Assembly (NCBI GenBank): GCA_030144725.1
Contig: JASKMD010000017.1
Coordinates: 10,148,308-10,212,307 of the forward strand
Origin: Haematococcus lacustris
Taxonomy: Eukaryota > Chlorophyta > Chlorophyceae > Chlamydomonadales > Haematococcaceae
Reading direction: 5' to 3'
Length of the DNA stretch: 64,000 bases
Shown here: one piece after another, positions 33,472 through 43,608 of the stretch
Layout: every line of letters starts with the position of its first letter
Position numbering within the stretch: position 1 is the first letter of the stretch
Program-made: the position numbers and the translations under genes
Notes under the pieces: generated by a model
What the model was told of the DNA's origin: nothing
The model's input: only the letters and a program-made list of their open reading frames with translations
Database searches by the model: none

Positions 33472-35324
33472 TCATGCTTGCCCTGCCCGCTGCCTCGCCC
33501 TCATATACACGGCTGCCCCTGCTCCTAAAGCTCCCAGACCCAACAGCAGCCATCCAATAGTGGTGCCTGACCCCACATGGTGGCCGACAGTCCCGGCCTC
33601 CATCCCCCGGCCCCTGGCCCCCACTGGCCAAGATCCTGCCTGCCCACCCAGGCCAGCAGCTGAGGTGCCCGCAGTGATGCTGGTCCCAAGTGCTGCAGGC
33701 CCCGGTGCCACTGCCTGGCGGATGGCCTCCACCTGCTGGTGCAGGCTGCGCAGGGTGGTGTTCAACTCTGCCAGGGCACGTGCCGTCTCCAGCCCTGATA
33801 GCTGCAGCTGCTGGACAGCAATGGTCAGCATCTGGATGTCTGGGAGGCTGGGGGAGGCAGCAGCAGGAGGCTGGGGCGGAGCGCCAAGGTGCGAGGCTAC
33901 CTGCTGGCCAGAGGAGGCAAGCGGCTGGCTGTTGACTGCAGCCGCTGCCTGGCGAGCTGGGCCTAGGGGCCGAGGTGCCACAACAGACCCTGCCTGGTAG
34001 GGTAGGGGCTGCACGGTGTCCAGAGGGCCCTGATTCGCTTGACCATGCCAGGACACGCTGCTGCTGGTGCTGCTGCTGCTGGTGCTGCTGGTGGGCCCCT
34101 GCTCCTGCTCCATTGCATCCCAGAACTCCAGCTCTTCCCCTTCTCCCACAACCTTCCCTGGCTGAAGCGCCATCTGGGCCTCTCCCGCTACCTGCCTGTG
34201 GGCCTCTGCAATGCCCAGCTGCCTGTCGTCTGCCAAGTCTTGGGCAGGGTTCTGAAGCTGCGGCTGCTCTGCCAGGGCAGTGCCGAGGCGGGCCGGAGGC
34301 ATGCGCCTGTGTGTAAGCTGCTCTGAGCACAGGCGGGTGCAGAAGGCCAGGAAGCGGTCCAGGCTGGTGCGGGCTTCCGCTGCCATGGCTGCCTCTGCTG
34401 CACCCTGAATGGCCCAAGGTACGCTAGCGCTACAAGTCAGCAGACATACCACCTGAGGGCAAGGGCCAGCAGGGCAGGTCTGAGGTGGGTGTGACCGTGT
34501 CAATCACACGTGATGCCTCACTCGACTTGGGAGGTGGTGGGTGAGATATTAGTGGGTGAAGGGGATGAGGAGAGGAGGGTGACAGGCAATGCTTTGCACT
34601 GGGCTGAGAGCGGCAGGCAGCTGGCAAGACCCTGATGTCCTTCCCACTTCCCAAAACCACACATGGGATGTGCCTGGCTGTGGCGACGTATTACTAGACT
34701 TGGGTAGGCTTGAGTCAAGATTGGGGACTCACCTGCACTCCAGGTCCGGCATAGGCCTGGGTGGCTGCCGCCACAGTTGCAGTGGGTGGGGATTGGGGTT
34801 TGGAGGTGACTGTGATTAACACCTGGGTAGAGAAACGCTGGCTGCCAGGGAACTGCAGCCACAACCAGGGCCAGGGTGTAACATGCCAGCGAGAAACTAG
34901 ACCGGAGCAGGGTGGGGTTGGGTGGGCTGGGCAGGGGCGCTCACATTTAAGCAAGGTTCTGAAGACACACTGAACTCATTATCGCCTTTCCATGTAAGGT
35001 GCTGGGTTTCTACCACGTCAATGTGGTCGGTCCCTGCAGCCAGCCTGGCTGTCTGCGTGGTGTTTGCTGCACAAGGGGGTTGGTGGGACTGCGCCACACA
35101 AAATGCCACACACCGAGCATGCTCTTGAACATCGCTGGCAGGTTGACGTTGATGCCAAACCTAAGCTCCCGCTTGCCGTTATCCCAGTCCGATATATGAG
35201 CACCTTCCTGACCAGTCTCCTTGTGAAGGCGTTGGAAACCATGGGCATCCATGTAAATCCATGCGAAGAACTCTTTCGGCGACACGCCAGGTATGCATGC
35301 TTCGATAACTATCTTTTTAACCAT
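33472..35324 (-). CDS. VASt/START-like lipid-binding protein with C-terminal membrane anchor
   Basis: Exons 35324-35114, 35033-34945, 34852-34733 and 34452-33472 join in phase and give about 466 residues. The N-terminal ~165 residues read like a VASt (VAD1 analogue of START) domain: KKIVIEACIPGVSPKEFFAW, GFQRLHKETGQEGAHISDW, KRELRFGINVNLPAMFKSML, IDVVETQHLTWKGDNEFSVS and ASVPWAIQGAAEAAMAAEA. A Gln/Pro/Ser-rich middle with a predicted coiled helix (LAELNTTLRSLHQQVEAIRQ) follows, then a membrane helix (TTIGWLLLGLGALGAGAAVY) and a basic tail. Known VASt proteins bind sterols and other lipids at membrane contact sites. The lipid here is unknown and no GRAM domain is seen. Fragments of this gene are scattered at 30110-30365 and 31600-31745. 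Confidence 0.7.
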
Positions 35325-35422
35325 CGCGTGAATGCGGGTCTGGATCTGCTATCTGCTCGATCTGCTATCTGCTCGAGCAGTCGCGGGTCACACTAATATT
35401 CCGAGATTGGCTAGAAAACCAT

Positions 35423-36515
35423 GTGAAAGCGAGCAATATAGCAGCTCTAGCCAGTAAGAACCATGGAGGCACACAAACTGAATGGGGCACCAGAAGTTGA
35501 TATCCCAATGTGAGGCCATCCCTGGACAGTAGGGCACGACCGGACGTCTTAATGTTAATGTTAAACCGTTTTGTTAAACTTGACCGCTTGGTCGTGATAC
35601 GAGTCATTTTTTGCTGTCGTTCTGGTCGCGACACGGCAATGCACCCGGCGACACTATGCAGGCAAAAGTGGCCAGTGAGACGCAGTCCCAGGGTAGCAAA
35701 ACGGGTATGTTAAACATTTGTTAAACCACGTCCCAAACAGGGCCCAAACATCAGGATGTTAACGTTAACTGTCGTGCCCTACTGGACAGCCGCCAGAGTC
35801 CTTCAGGTGAGAGGGTCAGTGGCTGATGGTCGTTGGGTCAGGGTAGTGCTGGGAGGTGGTGGAGTCAAGGTGGCAGGGTAGGGTCAAGATTGGGAAGGTA
35901 AGGAAAAATCTTACAAATGTGCATTGGCCCATGTGTCCATGCAGGTGGCTGCGGCCAGTGTACAGCGAAGCAAAGCGTTCCCAAGTCCGGGGCTTGATGT
36001 GCTCAACAAGCAACAATATCAGGTAAGCACTGGCCTGGCACTGCACATGTGCATGTCCGCAACATATCCCACATGACATGGCACATGGGGTGACTTCATG
36101 CACCTCCCACACCCATGCGCAGGTTCTATGACCGGGACGTGTCAGCCGCGCTGAACATCCGCCGCTGTGCAGTCGGCCCCGGCCCACGCCCCATTGAGTT
36201 GTGCTACTGGGATGGCCGCTCAGCCATGCCAAAGCTAGGCAGGCTAGGCCAGGAGTGGGTGTACGTGCGTGACAAGGCCCTGTTCGGCAAGTGGCGGCGC
36301 AAGTGGCGGCAATAGCCAGCTACAGCAAGACAATCCAAAAAAACAAGATACCAAACCCCTCACAAAGGGGATGTGTGTGAGTAAGAGCTATAGAGTAGGG
36401 TAGAGCTCTTGCTAGTAGTAGACCTGGAGGCACACACACCAGAAGGCTGAGCTGAAGTGAGCATTAGGCACACTGTCAGTAGCCTTTACAATAAATGATC
36501 TGTAGGGATTAGAAC
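35423..36515 (+). pseudogene. Fanzor-like gene, family 2, copy B: internally deleted and MITE-interrupted
   Basis: Two C-terminal exons, 35945-36022 and 36123-36315, encode WLRPVYSEAKRSQVRGLMC, then FYDRDVSAALNIRRCAVGPG and a basic tail (KALFGKWRRKWRQ) ending in TAG. FYDRDVSAALNI is the RuvC-III active-site box of the TnpB/Fanzor nucleases, with the second Asp as the metal ligand. Upstream, the intron (GTGAGAGG...) is joined to a short remnant of the exon ending AGTCCTTCAG, exactly as in copy A, so the RuvC-I and RuvC-II parts are absent. A 252-bp hAT-like MITE sits in that remnant. The 3' noncoding module runs on to about 36492. The direct repeat TTGGCTAGAAAACCA lies on both sides (35408-35422, 36516-36530). 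Confidence 0.75.
35530..35781. mobile_element. hAT-like MITE with 8-bp target-site duplication
   Basis: The ends are perfect 11-bp terminal inverted repeats (TAGGGCACGAC ... GTCGTGCCCTA), flanked on both sides by the same 8 bases CTGGACAG (35522-35529 and 35782-35789). An 8-bp duplication and a TAGGG/CAGGG-type terminus are the hallmark of the hAT superfamily. Subterminal GTTAAC/TTAATGTTAA motifs are repeated at both ends. No ORF is present. It is inserted in the exon remnant of the family-2 Fanzor copy. Confidence 0.88.
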
Positions 36516-36711
36516 TTGGCTAGAAAACCAAACACTGCGGTGTCGCTGCACGAGGACAGTGGTGGACAATGGCTGGCGGGCTGTGATGGGTCCTAAACGC
36601 TAGTCGTGGTGCCTATTGCTTGCGAGAAATGATGAATGGAGAATGGGAAATGATGAATGGAGAATGGGAAATGATTTCAGGCCGCATGTGTAAGCATGTG
36701 TGACAATGTGT

Positions 36712-36870
36712 TTTAAGGATGTATGAATACCTGTAGTGCGTGGCGTTGCTATTGTTTATGGCGAGGAAGAAGAAGACGGACCGGAGTGGGTGTGCCTAGG
36801 CCAGAGCCGGAGGACCCCGACATCAACATATTTGATCGCGCCGAGGCGCAACCGCCATGTTGAAGACCGT
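36712..36870 (+). pseudogene. Fanzor-like gene, family 2, 5' fragment
   Basis: This segment matches the start of copy A: TTGCTATTGTTTATGGCGAG, an Arg/Lys-rich N-terminus (MARKKKTDRSG), then, after a stop and a frame change, a stretch corresponding to PEDPDFDIVDRDEA. Similarity stops near 36855, inside sequence unrelated to copy A. It lies directly behind copy B, in the same orientation, so it is a separate piece rather than its missing 5' end. Confidence 0.6.
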
Positions 36871-37017
36871 TTCATCTACTATGGCGGGGGTGTGGAGTCG
36901 TAAGCAATGGTGGCTCCTGCAAGTTGTGACAGCAAGCGGCGGTCAGTCTAGTGCGAATCCGGGTCAGCCACAACCGTCTTTCTCACGCTTCCGATCGCAC
37001 CAGACATTACGCCTTAC

Positions 37018-39922
37018 TTAACGCGCTCCCAGACGCACGATGTTCTTCACCACTCGCGCCACACGGCGCACCGTCAGGCTTACTCGCTCGCCCGACCGCG
37101 CCACGCTTGTCGTTCCCGGTCCTATTCCTGAACAAGATGCCAGATTCACGCAGCTGGGGTCCAGCTCCTCCTCCTCCACCTGCGGCGACGCGTAGCGAGG
37201 TGCGAGATACCCCATTAACCGTAAGCATATAGCAAAAGCGGTCAATCCCTCGTTTCCACGACGGGCTGGAGTTGCGAAGGACCAGGCAGTATTGCATTGT
37301 CACGTAGTGGGGGGGGGGGCAAATGCAAGCGTGGGAGTGACTATGCGCCAGATCCCGATGTCCCATCCAAAACAATCAAGGAAAACATTGCCAGGCACCC
37401 CACAGTGGGAGGATTTGCAGCCCGTCCCAGAGCATCCATTTCATAAAGATAGGGTCTCGACCTGCCCTGCCCTGGCCTGGCCTGCCCAGGCCCCTGTACC
37501 CCTCCCTCATGTAGGGTGCATGAGTGGGACGTGTCAGCCACGCTTGCCATCTGTTGCTGTGTCCAGACAGCGGTACAGACAACGCTGGTGGGCCCTGACC
37601 CAGTGTGTGTGCTCCATGTGCTGTTCAAGCTATTGTATCAAGCTGTTGAGAAAGTGGGTAATCTGCCATGTCTATCTGCCTACCTTCAAAAAGGAGGCGA
37701 AGACAGGGAATCGGGGGTTGGCCCGCACAACAAATCCGGATTCCACTCAATGCAGCCTCTAGTCGTAGCAGAGATATGTGCTGACTGCCGCTGTGTAGAT
37801 GTGTACTCAGGTGGGGTTGTATGGTGAGGGCTGCATGCTGCCGAGGCCACACTCCCCTGCCAGGCTGACCAAGCCAGGGCGAGAGTGAGTAAGCAAGCAC
37901 GCACTCATCAGACAGCTGTCACAAGGGACGGGCTGGAGCACACAGATCGAACATGTGAGCGGAAAGCTGTAAGGCCCTCCTCATGGCATGATTGTGCATA
38001 GCCCGGGTGGGGCCAGGGCTAAAGTGGGGTGCAGGGGGTGTGCTGCCGGCTTCTTTGACCTCACCGGGTGGATACCGTGCAGGCAGTGGCTGTAGGCGTC
38101 CCCCGCAAACACCAGCAGCGACCGCGGCTGCAGCAGGAGGGAGGCTTGAGGAGGGCCCTGCACTGAGGCTAGGCCTGCATGCAGCAAGGCAGCAGAGAGC
38201 TGCTGCAGCCCAGCTCCTCACACAGATGCTGCTCCCAGCAGCACCCCCTGGCCTGAACCTGGCATGCTGCAAGGTGGTCCGGGGTCCTGAAGTGCCCTGA
38301 GCAGCCACCTTGCTGCATGCTGTGCCCCAGGATGTGTCCGCCCCATCGCGCCATACCAGCCATACCCGGCAGTGGCACTGTCTAGACTCAGCAAGCTAGC
38401 AAGCTGCATGTAGTGGCCCACACCTGTAGTGTCCTGCGGCAGCCCACCCCATCGCTTTAGCAGGGGCAAGCCAAGTGCGTCCTTGTCCCACGCACAGTGC
38501 ACCTAGGCTGGCAATCAGGCAGGCCTCGATCACTGGCTGTTGGTGCTGCTACTGGCACGTGCCTACACCCAGCTGCGCCTACCCAACCTGGGTGATGCCA
38601 GGTGGCCAAGGGAAAGGGGCGCTACCTGTGGGGCCGTCCTTGCGCCAGAAGCGGATCACCGCCGGTGCAGCCAGTGACAGGATGCTCACCCCAGGCCAGT
38701 AGGCGGGGCCATCTTCATGCGGCTGCGCCCACACGGCGCGATGCAGTGCTGCCTGTCATGCTGCCCATGCTACACCAACGACCTTGCACAGAGTCGCGGC
38801 AGTGTGTAAGGGCACTGGTTGGCTCGTGCAGCAGCAGTGGCGGTGGCAGTGGCAGTGGCAGTGGCGGTGGCAGTGGCAGTGGCGGTGGCAGTGGCAGTGG
38901 CGGTGGCAGCAGCAGCGGCAACCGCAGCCCCTGCTCATCTATCTAGCTGCCTTGCTGCTGCAGGCTGAGGGCCTTCATACGACCCCTGATGACCCACAAC
39001 CTGCAGCACTGCTCAGTGCACCAAACGAGGTGTGGGTGACAGCTGATGATGCTGATGCAGACCATGCTGTACAACAAGCTACTGAATAAGATTGCTACTG
39101 AGCAAGGTTGGCGCTTTGGCACGTAGGTGTTTGGTGTGTAGGGTGTAGGGTGGAGAGTTATGAGTCGACCCTTTGAGGCAACCACCAATGGCAGGTGGCA
39201 ACATGGGTGTCAGCAAGGTAGGGTGTGGCTGCTAGCTTTGCTGCAGGCCTGCCTCTCTGGGTTGTCAGGCCAGGGCCCTCCCCCTCCCTCCCCTTGCTGA
39301 CTGCCTCACAGTGATTCCCTCGCCGGCACGGTAGGCATTGATGAGCACGTGGTTGGGTGGCTGCTCCCCAAACACTGCGGTGTCGCTGTGCAGCTGCTGC
39401 AGCAGGGGCTGCAGCCAGGTAGGGAGCGGCGCCTGTAGCAAACCCTTGGGGTGCACAACACCGCCATGGCTCTGCAGCCGCCGCCCGGACAGCTGCAGGC
39501 AGGGCACACTGGGTGGCTGGATTTCACGGTGAAGGGGGATCTGAGGCTCGGGCAGTCAGAGGGGGTTGGGTGCATGTTCAATGCTCCAATGGCGGCATAC
39601 TCTAACCAAAGTTGATTGTCAGCCTGGCATGGCATGGCACGGCATGGCATGGCATACTCTTTTTGCCCATGGCCTCCCTGCCTTGAGCATTGCTGTCTTC
39701 AGCCACCTGGGTCCATCCTGACCGGCTAGCACGGATGTGTTGCAGTAGTGCTGCCTCCTGCGTCTCCCCAATGTAGTCTGGCACGTAGGCCAACAACTCC
39801 AGCTTGTCCTGGCCCACCTGGTACCGCTGCACGAGGTTGCTGCCGTGTTCACCGCGTACTTGTGCGCGTGTGTGTGGGAGTGCGGGACCGGATTGTTCAT
39901 CCAGCAAGACCGGCTCGGACAT
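37018..39922 (-). CDS. ALKBH6: AlkB homologue 6, Fe(II)/2-oxoglutarate-dependent dioxygenase
   Basis: Five exons join in phase (39922-39707, 39492-39310, 38722-38626, 38174-38065, 37179-37018) and encode 255 residues, the normal size for the family. Segments in order: LELLAYVPDYIGETQEAALL; SGWTQLSGRRLQSHGGVVHP; QPPNHVLINAYRAGEGITPH; HEDGPAYWPGVSILSLAAPA; RSLLVFAGDAYSHCLHGIHP; and GERVSLTVRRVARVVKN. The iron ligands are H and D of PHEDG and the His of the CLHGI region, and the Arg of RVSLT binds 2-oxoglutarate. These enzymes remove alkyl groups oxidatively. ALKBH6 substrates are poorly defined. The last intron is 885 bp and holds a decayed Fanzor RuvC-III fragment. The gene is divergent from the histone deacetylase, with 600 bp between the two starts. 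Confidence 0.93.
37290..37600 (+). pseudogene. Strongly decayed Fanzor family-2 fragment inside the ALKBH6 intron
   Basis: Around 37515-37556 the bases follow those encoding YDRDVSAALNIRRCAV in copies A and B at roughly three quarters identity by eye. The frame now reads HEWDVSATLAICCCV, preceded by an AG like the usual acceptor. It lies antisense to ALKBH6, in the intron between 38065 and 37179. The rest of this long intron shows nothing recognisable. Confidence 0.45.
38823..38920. repeat. GGCAGT/GGCGGT hexamer repeat in an ALKBH6 intron
   Basis: About 15 tandem hexamers alternating GGCAGT and GGCGGT lie in the intron between the exons starting at 38722 and ending at 39310. Confidence 0.85.
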
Positions 39923-40521
39923 ATCCTGGTGGACAATGGTTGGTGGGCTACAAGGGGGGAGGAGGGCCGGGGAGGGGCTGCGATGAGGGTCCATGCAGTG
40001 CCGCCCCGCTTGCACGTCTATAGACTGTTGGGGTTGACGTATGTCAGCCTGTCGACTATTGACCGCCACTTCCCTTGCAAACCTGGACCCGGCAGGCCCC
40101 GATAAGGTAGTGCGAGTGAAACGAGGCGTACAGAATGAACGCCCAGCTTGCCGATCGCCCCAGCTTCAATTGATAGTCGCGGCTGCCAGCTTAGACGGCT
40201 ATCATCACTGTAACTATCATCGCCCCAAGCGCCGAACGGAGACGTGGAGTGACTAGCAGAGTGACCCTTCCTTTGCCTCCTGTGACTTTGCTAATTTGTG
40301 TGGCGCGATACTGCTCGCCTACCAGCTTGTCTACCTGCGAACAATGTGCAACTGCCGGATGAGCAGCACATCTGTGCCACCCTTCCTAAGTATAGGACGA
40401 TCGTAGGAGCTAGACGACAGAAGACCCCAACATGAAGACCAGTTTCATGGCGCCTGAGAGCTGAGCCCCTTGACGCACAATAAGCCCAGGCCCTCCTGGC
40501 CCAACCTCCAGCCTTGCCGGC
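39923..40521. other. Divergent promoter region of ALKBH6 (-) and histone deacetylase (+)
   Basis: Both genes start at the edges of this 599-bp gap, so it must hold both promoters. About 90 bases at 40297-40385 are nearly identical to 47150-47238, and a shorter piece at 40188-40212 recurs at 27846-27875. Repeat DNA has therefore been inserted between, or exchanged among, the two promoters. No TATA box stood out. Confidence 0.5.
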
Positions 40522-43444
40522 ATGCAAAGCATGCTCACCAAGGTCCCTCTCTTACGGGCCTGGCACTTTGCAAGGCGGCGCATGGCCTGCTCTGCCCTGA
40601 GCGGCCACCCCGTCGTGTGGGTGACTTCCACTGGCATGCACAGTGACATTATCAGAAAAGGCACGGCCCATGCCCCGCCCGGTGCCATCAGTCTATCAAC
40701 ACCATGACCTTCACACCACAGATGCCTCCCCATGCCAGTGGCAGGCTGTGAGCGCTTGATCTCACCCCGTGTCACTCGCAGTTACCATCCAGATATGCAG
40801 ATTCAGCCAGTGGCAGAGGGCCACAGGTAGGCGAAATGCTGCTGCCAGGTTCGAGAGGGTGAAATGCTGCTGCCAGGACGCCGCGTCGGCTCTCTCTACT
40901 CCACGTGGCTTGGATGCAGGTTCCCTATGCCCAAGGACCACCTGTTGTACCTGGCACTGTGTGAGGAGGGCCTGGCAGGCAGCACCTTCACGCCTGCCTA
41001 CCCTGATCGTGACACACTGCTGCTGGCGCACACCCCGGACTACGTGGACAGGTGCACTGACCCACTTCCCTCGCAAACCTGGACCTACCCTGCCCCTGCT
41101 CTCCCCCTCCTTGCCAATCCCTGCCACCACCTACTGTCCGCTGTGCCTGCCATGCACCTGCCATGGCTCTAGTGCCTGCCAGCTGAAGCACTGCTGCAGC
41201 CAGCACCAACACCCATCAAACAAGGGTGTTGGTGGTGGGTGATCCTCCCTCAGCTTCCATTCCTCCTGCATCTATGGGCGCAAGCTTGACAGCTACACCC
41301 CCCTTGACAAACAGCTACAGCCCCTTGGCCCCTTGGAAGCCAGCCGCAGCGGTAGGAGCCAGGTATGGGTCATGGCTGGCCTGCATGCATGCAGCTTTCT
41401 GGAGGGCCGCCTGAGCGCCTCAGCCATGAGGTCCATAGGGCTGCCCTGGTCCCCAGCCCTAGTGCAGCGCACCCTCGTGGGCACAGGCAGCGCAGTGCTG
41501 GCTGCCCGCCTGGCCCTGCAGTACGGCGTGGCCTGCATGTGCAATGGCGGCACCCACCATGCACACCCTTCTCATGGCTCAGGTGCGTGGCAGCCAGGGG
41601 CCTAACACAAACACAGGCCAGCAAAACAGCAAACCCCTCAACCACCGCAAAGGCTCAGTTGTGGTCATGAAGAGGGGTGGGAACTGGGCTTGCAAGCGTC
41701 CAGCTGGCATGGACAGCCTGCCAGCAGATGAAGGCTGCAGGTCATGGAAGATGGCTGTGGTGTCCAGGAAGGTGTCCGAGGACAGGGTGGTGGTGGTGGT
41801 GATCTCCACCACCAGGGCCCTGCTGACGACCTGGGTGGGCCTTGAGAGTGTTGGGTGGGGCATGGTGCGCAGGCTGGTGTGTGTTCAATGACCAGGCGGT
41901 GGCGGCCCGGGCGGCGCAGCGCGATGCGGGGGTGGGCAAGGTGCTATTTGTGGACCTAGACGTGCACCAGGGAGACGGCACGGTGCGAGGTTGGGGAGGG
42001 CCAGGGAAGGTGGCCTGCACAAGGGGCTGGTATGTGTCCAGGGGCGCGAGGGAAGCTGGGTAGGTGGAGGTGGTCAGGATGCTGCCTAGAGCATGGCCTG
42101 TGGAGTGGCCGATGTGCAAGGGCAGTGCCTCGCCAGTACCTTGTCCTTCTTCTCCTCCGTTCCACACCCGCCCTCATCCACACACGGGAGGCTCTGCACC
42201 ATCATGCTCTCACTGCAAGGGCTGCGCCCCTAGCTGGTGGCCTGGGTCCTGCAGCTGTTGGTGGTCACGAACGGCTGTCCCTGTTGCCCCGCACTGCCTG
42301 TCCAGGCTGCCATCTTCCAGGACGACCCCTCTGTGTTCACCTTCAGCCTGCACTGCAGCAATCAGGGCTTTCCTGCCCGGCTGCAAGCCAGCGACCTGGA
42401 TGTGGGGCTGCCAGCAGGTCCGCCTCCCTCCCTCCTCACACTGATCGTACTCCCTGTTCACCCTAATCACTCTATCAGCTCATTTCACCCAGAGTCACAT
42501 TTGCTGCTGGCATTGAGCTCGACTTCCAGGACCAGGTTAGCTGTAAATGAAGCAGCGACATTGATGGGCTTTGTCATGCGGTGTTGAGTGGAAGGCCTAG
42601 GGTTGCACTACAGACGGTGTATGCCAGTGTGTCATGGTTTAGCTGGCCCTGGCTGCAGGCACTGGGGATGCGGAGTATATGGCTGTTCTGCAGGAGGTGC
42701 TGCCAGGGCTGCTGGCCAACCAGCGACCTGATTTGGTGATGTACAACGCTGGTGGGTCCAGGCTTGCAAGCTGTTGCATCATGCACCAGGAAGCTTGGGG
42801 CTTGCCTGTGCCTTGATTTGCATGCACACCCTGTAACGGCAGTGCTGCTCACAGACACCACCTGCATAGCCTTTCTGGCCTTTGGCAGATGATCTACGCT
42901 GGGGTGGGTTGGCACCTGTGGCTTTTCTCCAGTGACAGCTCACCGGCTGTGTTTGCATCGCGCCCCAATGCTCTGGACACTGCGCCTGCTAGGTGTGGAC
43001 GTTCACCGCGAAGACAGCTTGGGCAAGTTCAAATTGAGTTTAGAGGGTATCCGGAACCGCGACCATTTCGTGCTGGCTAGCTGCGCCGACGCCGGGGTGC
43101 CCGTGGCCTGCGCCATTGGAGGCGGATATGAACCAGACCATTCGCACATTGTGCGCAGGTTCGTGCTTGACTGGACGCCTCCACCTCGCCCTCCCCTCTT
43201 CGCCCCAACACAAAGCTATTCGCTTTCCTTGAGCGATGCTTGTCGGTGGCGGTCGTCGCATACTGCTCGAGTGCCACCGCCCCTGGGGTCTTGCTTTTAC
43301 TACATGACTGTGTCAGCTCCTTGCTGGCTGAGTGGCCTCGCCTTGTGCTGCAGGCACCTCTGCCTACACCAAGCTGCTGCCCAGCTGCTACCAAGTTTTC
43401 TGAGGGGAAGAGCCCTCAAGCGGCAGCGATCTGGTGTGCATTAA
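40522..43444 (+). CDS. Histone deacetylase family protein, class IV/HDAC11-like
   Basis: Exons 40522-40616, 40782-40826, 40920-41051, 41395-41582, 41873-41982, 42306-42417, 42659-42751, 42993-43158 and 43354-43444 join in phase and encode about 343 residues. Diagnostic parts are VVYHPDMQIQPVAEGHRFPM; the His-His pair in GGTHHAHPSHGSGWCVFND; the zinc-binding DLDVHQGDGT; HCSNQGFPARL; MYNAGVDVHREDSLG with the third zinc ligand; and the catalytic-loop Tyr in AIGGGYEPD. The family removes acetyl groups from lysines using Zn2+. Sequence style places it with bacterial-type and plant HDA2/HDAC11 class IV enzymes rather than RPD3 or HDA1. The N-terminus (MLTKVPLLRAWHFARRRMAC) looks like an organelle-targeting peptide, so a non-histone substrate is possible. 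A 17-base direct repeat (GAAATGCTGCTGCCAGG) lies in intron 2. Confidence 0.93.
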
Positions 43445-43608
43445 CTGGGTATGACGAGCATCAAGGCGCCCTGACCGCATTCCCCCCGAGGCACACACTC
43501 AACGTTAGCGCCTTACAATGAGCCGAGCGCTAGTGTCATCTCCATCTCACTCCTGACCGGTGTATGTACACTGCGCCCATGCACTGCCGCCTCCCGCGCA
43601 TGAGCGCT

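Noticed and set aside
37018..37245. A separate small ORF (VEEEELDPSC... region) as its own gene
   Set aside because: It starts after a good acceptor, in phase with the preceding ALKBH6 exon, and supplies the RVSLT motif, so it is the last ALKBH6 exon.
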